Positions 25,890-33,426 of a stretch of DNA of 64,000 nucleotides are shown here, one piece after another. Position 1 is the stretch's first letter. Every line of letters starts with the position of its first letter. The position numbers were made by a program, and so were the translations under genes. The DNA is taken from assembly GCF_022664455.2 (NCBI RefSeq), contig NZ_JAKRKC020000002.1, positions 1,364,001 to 1,428,000 on the forward strand, read 5' to 3'. Below the pieces are notes generated by a model. That model saw only the letters and a program-made list of their open reading frames with translations. It did not search any database and was not told the DNA's origin. The DNA is from Actinomadura luzonensis (GTDB lineage: Bacteria; Actinomycetota; Actinomycetes; Streptosporangiales; Streptosporangiaceae).

Positions 25890-28868
25890 ATGAGGATGCT
25901 CCTCGCCCGAATCGCCGCCCCACTGCCCGATCTGAGGTGGCCCGCCCAGTTCCCGCCCGGGACGCTGACGGCCGCGGCGTCGCGGAGCCCCGCCGGGGTG
26001 TCCCGCTCGCGCCTGCTCGCGCCCGAGGGGTACCTCCTAGAAGGACGCCTGTCGGCGGACCTCCTGAGCGGCGGGAGCGGGCTCGGATGGGTGCGGCCCG
26101 AGCCGTACGAGCTGACGCCGCCCGCCCTGCACCGGCTGCTCGCCGCGGGCGGGCCCGCCGCCACCGTGGTCATCCAGCCCGCCGCGGGCTGCGACCTGCC
26201 CGACCTGCCCGACCTGCCCGACCTGCCCGACCTGCCCGGCCTGCCCGGCCTGCCCGGCCTGCCCGGTTCGGTCGGCCTGCCTGGCCTGGCTGGCCTGCCC
26301 GGTTCGGTCGGCCTGCCTGGCCCGGCCGGCCTGCCTGGCCCGGCCGGCCTGCCCGGTTCGGCCGGCCTGCCTGGCCGGGCAGGCGGCTGGACCGGGTCGC
26401 TGCCCGGCAACGAGGTCGTCCTCGTCGCCCCCAGCGGTGGCGACGGCGGGCTGCGCGCCGACGTGACGGCTGCCGCGGCGGCGGCCGGGGAGCTCGGGGC
26501 CCCGCTGTCGCGGCAGGGACTCGTCCGGCTCGTCGCGGTCACCGGCGGCCGGGCGGCCGTGATCGACTCGGTGCTGCGCGCCGCCCGCCTGGACCGTTCC
26601 GACCGGCTGGACGACTGCGTCGCGCGCGCCGGCGGCCTGCCCGACCTGGTCGCCGCCGTCGTGCTGCGGATGCTGCGCGCCGCGAGCCCCGACCGCCTGC
26701 AGGCCCTCGTCCTCGCCGCCCGGCTGGGGTACGCCCACGAGCGGCTGTCCGCGCTGCGGCCCGCCCTCCGCGAGCCCGCCGCCGAGCCCTGGTGGCAGCC
26801 GCTCACCGGCGGCTGGTACCGGATGCTGCCGTTGTGGTCCACGGCGCTGTGCGCGCTGCGCCTGCCGCGGTCCGACGCCTTCCGGCAGCGGCTCACCCGG
26901 CTCGCGGGCGAGCTCGAAGGGGAGGACGCGGTGGCGGAGGCGGCCGAGCTGTGCGTACGCGCCGGCGATCCGGTGCTCGCCGCCCGGCTTCTCGCCGACT
27001 CGGGCCAGAGGGGAGGGACGACGGGCCGGCCCCCGGGCGACCCGCGAGAGACGGAGTGGGGCCCGGGAGGCGTTCGCGACGCGGGGAGGACCGGGTGGAA
27101 CGGCGGGCGGCGGGGACAGGGCGACGCGGGGGAGGCGTGGCGGCGGGGACAGGGTGACGCGGGGGAGGCGTGGCGGCGGGGACAGGGTGACGCGGGGGAG
27201 GCGTGGCGGCGGGGACAGGGTGACGCGGGGGAGGCGTGGCGGCGGGCGCGGGCCGCGCTTGCCGCCGGACTCCTGTCCGAGGCGCTGGACCAGGGCCGCA
27301 GGGCCCGCCGCCTGGCCGCCGCCGAGCCGGACACGGCCCGTCGGATCGGCCAGGTGCTGCGCCTGGTGCGCGCCGCGGCCCGCGCGCGGCGGCCGGGCAC
27401 CCGGATGACGCGGCTGCTACGGGCCCTGGAGCAGGCGTCCACGCTCTCGATCGGTGAGGTGCCAGGTGCGGGCGGGATACGGAGGGGCGGCTCATCCGCA
27501 GGTGGGGCGGGGCCGGTCGTCACGGGGCCGGAGGCGGTTCCAGGAGCGCCGACGATGACCGCGCCCAGGGAGGCGGGCGAAGTGCCGCCCGAGCGGGAGG
27601 CGGCGTCCGTGCCCGGGACGGCGGCTTCTGCGGGGGAGGCAGCGGCGGCGCTACCTGCGGAGAGGGACGTCCCGGAGGCGGAGGCGGCGAGGGCTCCAGC
27701 GGCGGAGACGGTCCCGGAGCGGGGAGGGAGCCACGGGCAGGGGCCGGGTCAGAGGCAAGGGGCGGTCCCTGAGCAAAGGGCGGTTCAGGAGATGGCGGAC
27801 GGCTCGGAGGCCGGGGCGCTCACTGATCCGGGAGCAGGGACGGGAGCAGGGACGGGAGCAGGGACGGGAGCAGGGACGGGAGTGGTGGCGGGAGCGGGAG
27901 TGGTGGCGGGGGTGGTGGCGGGAGCGGGGGTGGTGGCGGCGCTGGGACAGGAGGACGGGGCGGAGCAGGAGGTGGCGCAGGGGCCTGGCCCGCAGGTGGA
28001 AGAGGACGCCGCCGGTGGATGGGGGATCGCCGGCGAGGGGGACGGGGCTTCGCCGGGGGTGGCCGGAGCGGTGTCGCCGGTCGTGGGCGTGCCGGCGGGC
28101 GGGGCCGACGTCGAGGCGTGGTTGCTGGGGGATTTCCGGGTGCGGGTCGCGGGGCGGGAGGTCACCGGGTGGTCGGGCAACCTCGGCCGCTCCGTGCTGA
28201 TGTACCTGCTCCTCCGCCACCCCAAGCCGGTCCGCCGCGACCTGCTGATCGACCTCATCTGGCAGGGCGTCCCCGAGGGGGCGGCGCGCAACCGGCTCAA
28301 CGCCGCCGTCCACTCCCTGCGCGTGGACCTGCGCAAGGCGGCCCCGGGCCGGCACGTCGTCGTCTACCGGCGCGAGTGCTACGCCCTGGCCCCCGACCTG
28401 ACGGTGTGGCTGGACACCGACGTGTTCACCCGGGGCTGCGCCGCCGCCCAGCAGCGGGCGGAGGGCGCGGACGGCTTGCGGGAGGTGATCCGCGCGCACG
28501 AGGCGACGCTCGCGCTCTACCGGGGCGACCTGCTGGAGGACGCCCCGTACCTCGACTGGGTGGTCCCCGAGCGGGAACGGCTCAGCGCCGCCCACCTCGA
28601 CTTGCTGGAGACGCTGGCCGCCCGCTACCTGGAGGCCGGCGCGCACGCCAAGTGCGTGGACGCCTGCCGCCGCATCCTGGTCAGGGACTCCTGCAGGGAA
28701 CGCACCCACCGCCTGCTGATGCGCTGCTACGCCCGCCAGAACCAGCCGCACAAGGCCGCCGCCCAGTTCGAGACCTGCCGGCGGGAGCTGGAGGCGGTGC
28801 TCGGGCTGACGCCCGACCCGGTGACGGCGCGCCTGTACGAGGCGATCCGCCGCCACCTGGCCGTGTGA
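25890..28868 (+). CDS. Large BTAD (SARP-type) regulator with three internal repeat tracts and no P-loop
   Basis: 992 residues. The C-terminal 250 are a winged helix (WLLGDFRVRVAGREVTG, LLRHPKPVRRDLLIDLIWQG, NRLNAAVHSLRVDL) plus bacterial transcriptional activation domain (ATLALYRGDLLEDAPYLDWVVPERERL), as in SARP/AfsR proteins but here at the C-terminus. Residues 185-370 resemble the region after the NTPase in MalT-like STAND proteins (RLVAVTGGRAAVIDSVLRAA), yet no Walker A occurs before it; residues 102-165 are instead DLP and GLPG repeats. Further tracts are GQGDAGEAWRR x4 and GAGT x4-5. Start ATG 25890 after GAAAGG. Likely a transcription factor; target perhaps the 11-bp spaced repeats near 32.8 kb (inference). 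Confidence 0.8.
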   Translation: MRMLLARIAAPLPDLRWPAQFPPGTLTAAASRSPAGVSRSRLLAPEGYLLEGRLSADLLSGGSGLGWVRPEPYELTPPALHRLLAAGGPAATVVIQPAAGCDLPDLPDLPDLPDLPGLPGLPGLPGSVGLPGLAGLPGSVGLPGPAGLPGPAGLPGSAGLPGRAGGWTGSLPGNEVVLVAPSGGDGGLRADVTAAAAAAGELGAPLSRQGLVRLVAVTGGRAAVIDSVLRAARLDRSDRLDDCVARAGGLPDLVAAVVLRMLRAASPDRLQALVLAARLGYAHERLSALRPALREPAAEPWWQPLTGGWYRMLPLWSTALCALRLPRSDAFRQRLTRLAGELEGEDAVAEAAELCVRAGDPVLAARLLADSGQRGGTTGRPPGDPRETEWGPGGVRDAGRTGWNGGRRGQGDAGEAWRRGQGDAGEAWRRGQGDAGEAWRRGQGDAGEAWRRARAALAAGLLSEALDQGRRARRLAAAEPDTARRIGQVLRLVRAAARARRPGTRMTRLLRALEQASTLSIGEVPGAGGIRRGGSSAGGAGPVVTGPEAVPGAPTMTAPREAGEVPPEREAASVPGTAASAGEAAAALPAERDVPEAEAARAPAAETVPERGGSHGQGPGQRQGAVPEQRAVQEMADGSEAGALTDPGAGTGAGTGAGTGAGTGVVAGAGVVAGVVAGAGVVAALGQEDGAEQEVAQGPGPQVEEDAAGGWGIAGEGDGASPGVAGAVSPVVGVPAGGADVEAWLLGDFRVRVAGREVTGWSGNLGRSVLMYLLLRHPKPVRRDLLIDLIWQGVPEGAARNRLNAAVHSLRVDLRKAAPGRHVVVYRRECYALAPDLTVWLDTDVFTRGCAAAQQRAEGADGLREVIRAHEATLALYRGDLLEDAPYLDWVVPERERLSAAHLDLLETLAARYLEAGAHAKCVDACRRILVRDSCRERTHRLLMRCYARQNQPHKAAAQFETCRRELEAVLGLTPDPVTARLYEAIRRHLAV
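26192..26390 (+). repeat. DLP/GLPG in-frame repeat tract
   Basis: Nine-base units (GACCTGCCC) five times, passing into GGCCTGCCC and then longer units encoding GLPGSVGLPG and GLPGPAGLPG. The product looks collagen-like (Gly-x-Pro) inside the BTAD protein. DNA identity between units indicates recent expansion. Confidence 0.85.
27111..27242 (+). repeat. 33-bp in-frame tandem repeat (four copies)
   Basis: Four head-to-tail 33-bp units encoding RGQGDAGEAWR in register; copies 2-4 are identical and copy 1 differs by one base (GGC for GGT). It lies in the helical part of the BTAD protein. Confidence 0.92.
27832..27941 (+). repeat. 12-bp GAGT and VVAGAG-type in-frame repeats
   Basis: GGGACGGGAGCA units repeated four times encode GAGT, followed by GTGGTGGCGGGAGCGGGA-type units encoding VVAGAG/VVAGVVAG. 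This is a flexible linker just before the DNA-binding part of the BTAD protein. Confidence 0.85.
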
Positions 28869-28883
28869 ACGACCCCGGGCGGG

Positions 28884-31520
28884 CTAGCCCTGCGCGGGCG
28901 GCCCGGCGTCGTCCGCCGGGCCGCCGCCGGACAGGCGCAGCCCGCCGCGTTCCTCGATGAACGCCTCCAGGGCGCCCACGTCCCAGCTCCGCAGCCGCTG
29001 GGCGTCGTCGGTCCCGTGGTGGCGGATCTCGCAGCCCACGGCGAGCCCGGTGGCGGTGTCGGCCGTCACGGTCAGCGTGAACGAGTGCCGCTCCAGCGTC
29101 GCGCCCCCGGCGCCGCCCGTCCCGGCCGCCTCCCGCGCGGCGTCCTCCTCGGCCGCGAGCAGCGCGGCGCGTTCGGCCAGCCCCATGCGGGCCAGGCGTT
29201 CGCCGCTCATCCCCGCCGGTTGCAGGACGACCGCCAGCTCGTCCGGCGGCGTGCCGGCGAGCTGCCGGAACGTGGTGATCCCGTGCTCGGCCAGCAGCCG
29301 GGCGATCACCGGGCCGACGCCCTTGACCCGCCGCAGGTCGTCGCCACCGGCTTCGACGGCGGGCTCGGCGGGCCGGGCCGGGCCGGGTACGCGCACCGGG
29401 TGGCCGCCGCCCGCGTTGTCGTCCCTCGTCCACAGGCCGGAGGGCGCGGTGACCAGGATCTCGCACACGTAGTCCCCGGCCGGGAGGCCGGTCAGGTCGG
29501 CGGCGTGCTCGCGGGCCGGCGCCGGGTCGCCCAGCGTCCGCAGGGCCTGCCCGATGGACAGCCGCCCGGCGTCGGTGTGGCAGCGCAGCTCCCAGGAGCA
29601 GGGCACGTCGGTCTCCCAGGACAGCCGCCCGCCGTCCGCCCGCACGTTCAGCACCTGGGGGAAGGCGGCGACGGCGGCGGCCTCGACGGCGGCGGAGACG
29701 TCGAGCCGCCCGGCTCCCCAAGCGTCGTCCGGCCCGGACCCGGCGGGGCGGGCGGTGTCGCGCAGCAGTTGCCCGACCTGCTCGCCGCTCAGCGGCGGCA
29801 GGCCCGCGGCGGCGCGGGCCGCCAGGACGACGGCGGCGGCGCCGCACACGTGCGGGGCCGCCATGCTGGTGCCGGCCATGAGCGTGTGGGCGGCGTCCGG
29901 GCGGGGCGGCTGGGCGCTGCCGGCGCAGCGCGCGGAGGCGATCCACTCGCCGGGCGCGGCGAGGTCGGGCTTGCGCGCGCCGGTCCGCGACGGCCCCCGG
30001 CTGCTGAAGGACGACAGCTCGCCGAGGCCGGTCCACCAGCTCGCGGGCCGGGTCGCGTAGGAGCCGACGGTGATCACCCGGCGGGCGGTGCCGGGCACCG
30101 AGATCGTCCGGGTCGGGTCCGCGCTCGCCGCCGAGAACGTGGTCTGCTCCGGCGCGCCGTCGCCGCCGCGCGGCGCCCGCTCGATCCACGCGTCGTAGCG
30201 GCCCCTCGGGACGGCGTCACCGCGCAGCAGCAGCCGCCAGGTGCCGGGCTCGACGCCGGCGCCCCGCCCGCGCGAGAGGATGACGGTGACGGCGGTGTCG
30301 CCGCTGCCCGAGCAGTCGGTCTCGCTGTCGATGGTGACCCGGTCGCCGGCCGCCGTGGTGAAGAGGCGCTCCTCGCCCGGCGGGGTGAAGGGCGAGCGCG
30401 GGCCGCTGGGCGGCGCGACGCCGACGCTGATCGTGTCCTCGCCGCCGAACCAGATCTCGATCACGTCGTCCTCGACGTCACCCGGCCGCACCAGGAGCTC
30501 CAGCTCGGCGGTGGCGCCCTCGGCCAGCGTGCCGCCGGCGTGGATGTTCCACTCCTGCTCGTTGCCCGCCGACTTCACGATGGCGACGCCGGGACGCGCG
30601 GCCAGGGCGTCCAGGGCCCGCTCGACCAGGGACTCGCCGCCGTGGCCGCCGCCGTTCATGCCCTGGCTGAGGTTGACCGCCACCGGCAGCCCCTCGGCGC
30701 GCCGCACCGCGTAGGCGGCGGCGTCCACGAGCTGGGTGGAGCGGCCCAGGGTGACGCCGGGCTCCCCGGACAGCGCCACCACGATGAGCCCGGCGCGCGG
30801 CGCGATGCCCGTGTACTCGCCGCCGAGCCGACTGTCGTCGCCGGCCGCGATCCCGGCGACGTGCGTGCCGTGGCCGAGCTCGTCGTCGGCGTGCGGGACG
30901 ACGGCCGCCGGGTCGGCGGCGTCGAGCGCCTTGTCGAGGTCCTCCTTGCGGTACTCCCGGCCGTACGGCGTCGAGGCCTCGGGCGCGCCGGGGGCGTTCT
31001 GGTCCCACAGGCACAGGATGCGCGAGCCCCCGACGGCGTCCCTGAAGGCCGGATGGGTGTAGTCGACGCCCGAGTCGATGATCGCCACGACGGCGCCCTC
31101 GCCGGCGCCGGGGCCGCCGCCCGGGGCGGGGGCGCGGACCTCGGGACGGGAGACGTTCAGCTCGGGGAAGAGCGGGCGCGAGGACTCGATCCGCAGGACG
31201 GAGTCGTGCCCGGCCAGCCGCTCCAGGGCGTTCACGGGCACCCGGGCCGTGTAGAGGCCGCCGTCCTGCCAGGGCCCGCCGCCGCTGGCGTCCGGCCGGG
31301 CCGCCGTGGCCGGCGCCACCCGCTCGGCCAGGCCGGGCAGGTCGCCGAGCCAGCGGTCGTCGGTGCAGCTCAGCAGCACGTCCACGGCGCCGTTGCCGGG
31401 GCCGGGCAGCCAGCCGACGCGCTCGGCGAACAACGAGCCGGCGAACAACGAGTCCGCGACGGCGGCCCGGCCGCGGGTGCGCCTGACGAGGTGCCGCAGG
31501 CGCGCGTCCAGCGTTCTCAT
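28884..31520 (-). CDS. S8 subtilase without signal peptide, carrying FN3-like and helix-hairpin-helix domains
   Basis: 878 residues. Residues 45-125 look like an I9-type propeptide (GAVDVLLSCTDD, LYTARVPVNALERLAGHDSVLRIESSR). The subtilase triad is Asp149 (IIDSGVDYTHP), His217 (GHGTHVAG) and Ser552 (GTSMAAPH), with oxyanion Asn320 (SAGNEQ); a 150-residue insert separates Asn and Ser. Residues 620-710 resemble a fibronectin III fold. Residues 727-765 (DDLRRVKGVGPVIARLLAEHGITTFRQLA) are a helix-hairpin-helix of the DUF4332/L21-like kind, followed by an unknown tail ending DVGALEAFIEERGGLRL. No signal peptide or membrane span is present, so it should act inside the cell or leave by another route. 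Starts 3 bp after the propeptide-like gene. Confidence 0.9.
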   Translation of the reverse strand: MRTLDARLRHLVRRTRGRAAVADSLFAGSLFAERVGWLPGPGNGAVDVLLSCTDDRWLGDLPGLAERVAPATAARPDASGGGPWQDGGLYTARVPVNALERLAGHDSVLRIESSRPLFPELNVSRPEVRAPAPGGGPGAGEGAVVAIIDSGVDYTHPAFRDAVGGSRILCLWDQNAPGAPEASTPYGREYRKEDLDKALDAADPAAVVPHADDELGHGTHVAGIAAGDDSRLGGEYTGIAPRAGLIVVALSGEPGVTLGRSTQLVDAAAYAVRRAEGLPVAVNLSQGMNGGGHGGESLVERALDALAARPGVAIVKSAGNEQEWNIHAGGTLAEGATAELELLVRPGDVEDDVIEIWFGGEDTISVGVAPPSGPRSPFTPPGEERLFTTAAGDRVTIDSETDCSGSGDTAVTVILSRGRGAGVEPGTWRLLLRGDAVPRGRYDAWIERAPRGGDGAPEQTTFSAASADPTRTISVPGTARRVITVGSYATRPASWWTGLGELSSFSSRGPSRTGARKPDLAAPGEWIASARCAGSAQPPRPDAAHTLMAGTSMAAPHVCGAAAVVLAARAAAGLPPLSGEQVGQLLRDTARPAGSGPDDAWGAGRLDVSAAVEAAAVAAFPQVLNVRADGGRLSWETDVPCSWELRCHTDAGRLSIGQALRTLGDPAPAREHAADLTGLPAGDYVCEILVTAPSGLWTRDDNAGGGHPVRVPGPARPAEPAVEAGGDDLRRVKGVGPVIARLLAEHGITTFRQLAGTPPDELAVVLQPAGMSGERLARMGLAERAALLAAEEDAAREAAGTGGAGGATLERHSFTLTVTADTATGLAVGCEIRHHGTDDAQRLRSWDVGALEAFIEERGGLRLSGGGPADDAGPPAQG

Positions 31521-31523
31521 GCC

Positions 31524-31799
31524 TCACTCCGGATGGGTCTGCCGGGACAGCTCGATCCGCGAGACGAAGGGGAGCTCGGCCACCTGCCGCAGCGAGGCGA
31601 CGCCGTCCACGGTCCCGGTCAGAACGTTCCCGGCGCTCGAGTGCGCGTGCATGCCCGCCCGCGCCAGCTCGTCGAGCTGGGCGGGCGTCGGCGGCGCGGC
31701 GGTGAGCAGGAGCAGGTCGAGGGCGCCAGGGCCGCCCGCGGCGGCGGCGGTCAGCCGCCGGCCGCGGGCGTCGAGCTTGTCGCGCCAGTCCCCGCTCAC
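31524..31799 (-). CDS. Stand-alone propeptide/I9-like small protein
   Basis: 91 residues. The core (LDLLLLTAAPPTPAQLDELARAG, then AGNVLTGTVDGVASLRQVAELPFVSRIELSR) has the beta-alpha-beta-beta-alpha-beta pattern and wording of subtilisin propeptides (compare VDVLL, TARVPVNALERLAGHDSVLRIESSR in the adjacent subtilase). I infer a separate propeptide-like chaperone or inhibitor for the subtilase, since the genes are 3 bp apart and co-oriented. Alternatively it regulates another protease. No signal peptide, so it is in the same compartment as the subtilase. Stop at 31524; 16 bp gap to the upstream gene. Confidence 0.75.
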   Translation of the reverse strand: MSGDWRDKLDARGRRLTAAAAGGPGALDLLLLTAAPPTPAQLDELARAGMHAHSSAGNVLTGTVDGVASLRQVAELPFVSRIELSRQTHPE

Positions 31800-31815
31800 C
31801 CCGCGCCCTCTCGGT

Positions 31816-32712
31816 TCAGCTGTAGATCAGCACCCGGACCGGCGTCTCCTGGACGATCCCGGGCGGGATGCCGGGGAAGCCGGGGAACGGCGGCTGGTTC
31901 TCGGGGTTCTGCCACTGGGTGGCGAACGCGGCGAACGGCGGCAGGCCGGGCCCGATGCCGAGGACGTCCGCGGTGACGTGGATCTCCAGCAGCCGCGGGT
32001 TGCCGTCGGGCGGGGCCGGCGTGGTCGGGATGAGCATCGGGACGATGTTGAAGAAGCCGGGCCCGAACGCGGCCGGCATCGGGGTCATCGCCGGGCCGGC
32101 GGTGACCGTGTTGATGTTGATGGTCAGTCCGCGGACCTGGTGGAACAGCGGCGCCATGACCGCGGCCGCGGACGGGCCGCCGCCGATCGGCAGCGGGTTG
32201 CGCCACAGCAGCGCGAGCAGGAGCGCCTGCTCGCCGGTCCGGTAGATGCGGCCGGGCTCCCAGGACATGCCGTTGAACTTGAAGGGGCCGACGGCGGCCA
32301 TGTCGAACCAGAGGTACGGCAGGGCCGGGCTGAGGATCCCGACCTCGGAGGAGGACTCGCCGGGCCGCCGGCGGGAACGCTGCTCGGCCTGCTCGCTGCG
32401 TTCGCGGTGGGCGTCCATGTACTGCTGGGTGTAGTACCTGATGCGGTTCTCGACCCGCTTGACGCAGTCCTGGACCGTGTGGTCGGCCAGGAGGGCGGCG
32501 GTCTCGTCGTCGAGCCGCGGCTCGGCCGGCACGCGGGACTGCCCGAGGGCCTGGCCCGTGGTCCGTACGGAGCCCTGCGCGCCCATCTGGCCGGGCGTCT
32601 GGCCGGGCGCCTGCCCTTGGAGCTGCCCTTGGAGCTGCCCGGGGAGCTGCATGGACGGCTGCGACGACGTCTGCATCGACGTCTGGGCCGACATGGGATC
32701 GTTGATCGTCAT
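31816..32712 (-). CDS. Unknown protein with Gln/Pro-rich N-terminus, first gene of the subtilase operon
   Basis: 298 residues; I do not recognise the family. Residues 1-60 are low-complexity and Gln-rich (SAQTSMQTSSQPSMQLPGQL, GQLQGQAPGQTPGQM). Residues 65-115 form a charged helix (DCVKRVENRIRYYTQQYMDAHRERSEQAEQRSRRR). Residues 120-298 are rich in Pro, Gly and hydrophobics (LPYLWFDMAAVGPFKFNGMSWEPGRIYRTG, RGLTININTVTAG, EIHVTADVLGIGPG), suggesting a beta fold with no obvious active site. No signal peptide. It is 16 bp upstream of the propeptide-like gene, so the three products should be made together; it may be the substrate or partner of the subtilase. Confidence 0.72.
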   Translation of the reverse strand: MTINDPMSAQTSMQTSSQPSMQLPGQLQGQLQGQAPGQTPGQMGAQGSVRTTGQALGQSRVPAEPRLDDETAALLADHTVQDCVKRVENRIRYYTQQYMDAHRERSEQAEQRSRRRPGESSSEVGILSPALPYLWFDMAAVGPFKFNGMSWEPGRIYRTGEQALLLALLWRNPLPIGGGPSAAAVMAPLFHQVRGLTININTVTAGPAMTPMPAAFGPGFFNIVPMLIPTTPAPPDGNPRLLEIHVTADVLGIGPGLPPFAAFATQWQNPENQPPFPGFPGIPPGIVQETPVRVLIYS

Positions 32713-32776
32713 CGGTCTGCCTCGCCGGAGTCAGGGCGGGCCTGATCGTCCCGCCTGCGCCGCAACCTGGCACGTC

Positions 32777-32829
32777 GCGCTTAGCGAGCGCTTAGGAGCG
32801 GGCCGCGCCGCCGCTTAGTTCTCGCTTGC
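32777..32829 (-). promoter_or_regulatory. Direct octamer repeats with 11-bp spacing (SARP-like operator)
   Basis: GCGCTTAG at 32777-32784 and 32788-32795 are exactly 11 bp apart; CCGCTTAG at 32811 and TCGCTTGC at 32822 are again 11 bp apart, and another GCGCTTGC is at 32850. On the minus strand the first pair reads CTAAGCGC-TCG-CTAAGCGC and lies 65 bp upstream of the subtilase operon. SARP proteins bind heptamer direct repeats at this spacing, about 8 bp before the -10. Repeats are seen; binding is inference. Confidence 0.55.
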
Positions 32830-32940
32830 CGTCCGGTGAGCGGGCGGGGGCGCTTGCGAGCGGGGTGATGTCGGGCCGGGCGGCGGAACGGCGTACCCTT
32901 GGGCCTGGAACGAGTACCGGCTGGTGAAAGGGCAGGGTCG

Positions 32941-33339
32941 ATGGCGTTTTTCCGTCCGCGGGTGAGCCGGGAGGCCGAGGTTCGCTACCACGCGGACCAG
33001 GAGATCTCCAGGAGCTTCCCCGAGCTGCTCGAGCGCGCCCGGCAGGCCGAGCAGACGGTGAGGGAGCTGCGGGCCGCGGCGGCCGACGAGATCGAGCTGC
33101 TGGCCGCGGGGCAGGCGTTCGACAAGGCGCTGACGGAGGCGCTGCGGGCCGCCGAGGCGGGCCAGCGGGCCACGTTCGGCGTCAAGGCCTACGACGACCG
33201 CATCGCGCGCCGCAAGGCCAAGGCGACGCCGGCGGGGCGGGAGTGGACGGCCGAGGTCGACCGGCTGCGCACGCTGCGCGAGGAGAACCGCATGTGGGGC
33301 ATCCCACGCGTCCCGCGCCCGGTGCCGGCCGCCCGCTGA
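32941..33339 (+). CDS. Hypothetical coiled-coil protein
   Basis: 132 residues, start ATG 32941 after GGGCAGGG; upstream in-frame extension lacks support. Sequence begins MAFFRPRVSREAEVRYHADQ and is almost entirely helical: SFPELLERARQAEQTVRELRAAAADEIELLAAGQAFDKALTEALRAAEAGQ, then a basic segment (YDDRIARRKAKATPAGREW) and a Pro-rich end. No family recognised and no membrane or signal segment. Divergent from the subtilase operon and convergent with the sigma factor gene, from which a strong hairpin separates it. Confidence 0.7.
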   Translation: MAFFRPRVSREAEVRYHADQEISRSFPELLERARQAEQTVRELRAAAADEIELLAAGQAFDKALTEALRAAEAGQRATFGVKAYDDRIARRKAKATPAGREWTAEVDRLRTLREENRMWGIPRVPRPVPAAR

Positions 33340-33375
33340 CCTCCTCAAGCACGGCAGAGCCCCGACGCACGGCGA

Positions 33376-33407
33376 AGCCCCGGCGCACCTGAGGTGCGGC
33401 CGGGGCT
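33376..33407. terminator. Bidirectional hairpin terminator
   Basis: AGCCCCGG, CACCT / AGGTG, CCGGGGCT: a near-perfect stem of 13 bp with small bulges, between the convergent coiled-coil gene and the sigma factor gene. No U-tract is needed in this GC context. It should serve both directions. Confidence 0.75.
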
Positions 33408-33426
33408 CCGGCGTGCCCGTGTCCGG

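Noticed and set aside
29016..31976. 986-codon plus-strand frame opposite the subtilase
   Set aside because: Repetitive Gly/Arg/Val product; the minus strand has the complete subtilase.
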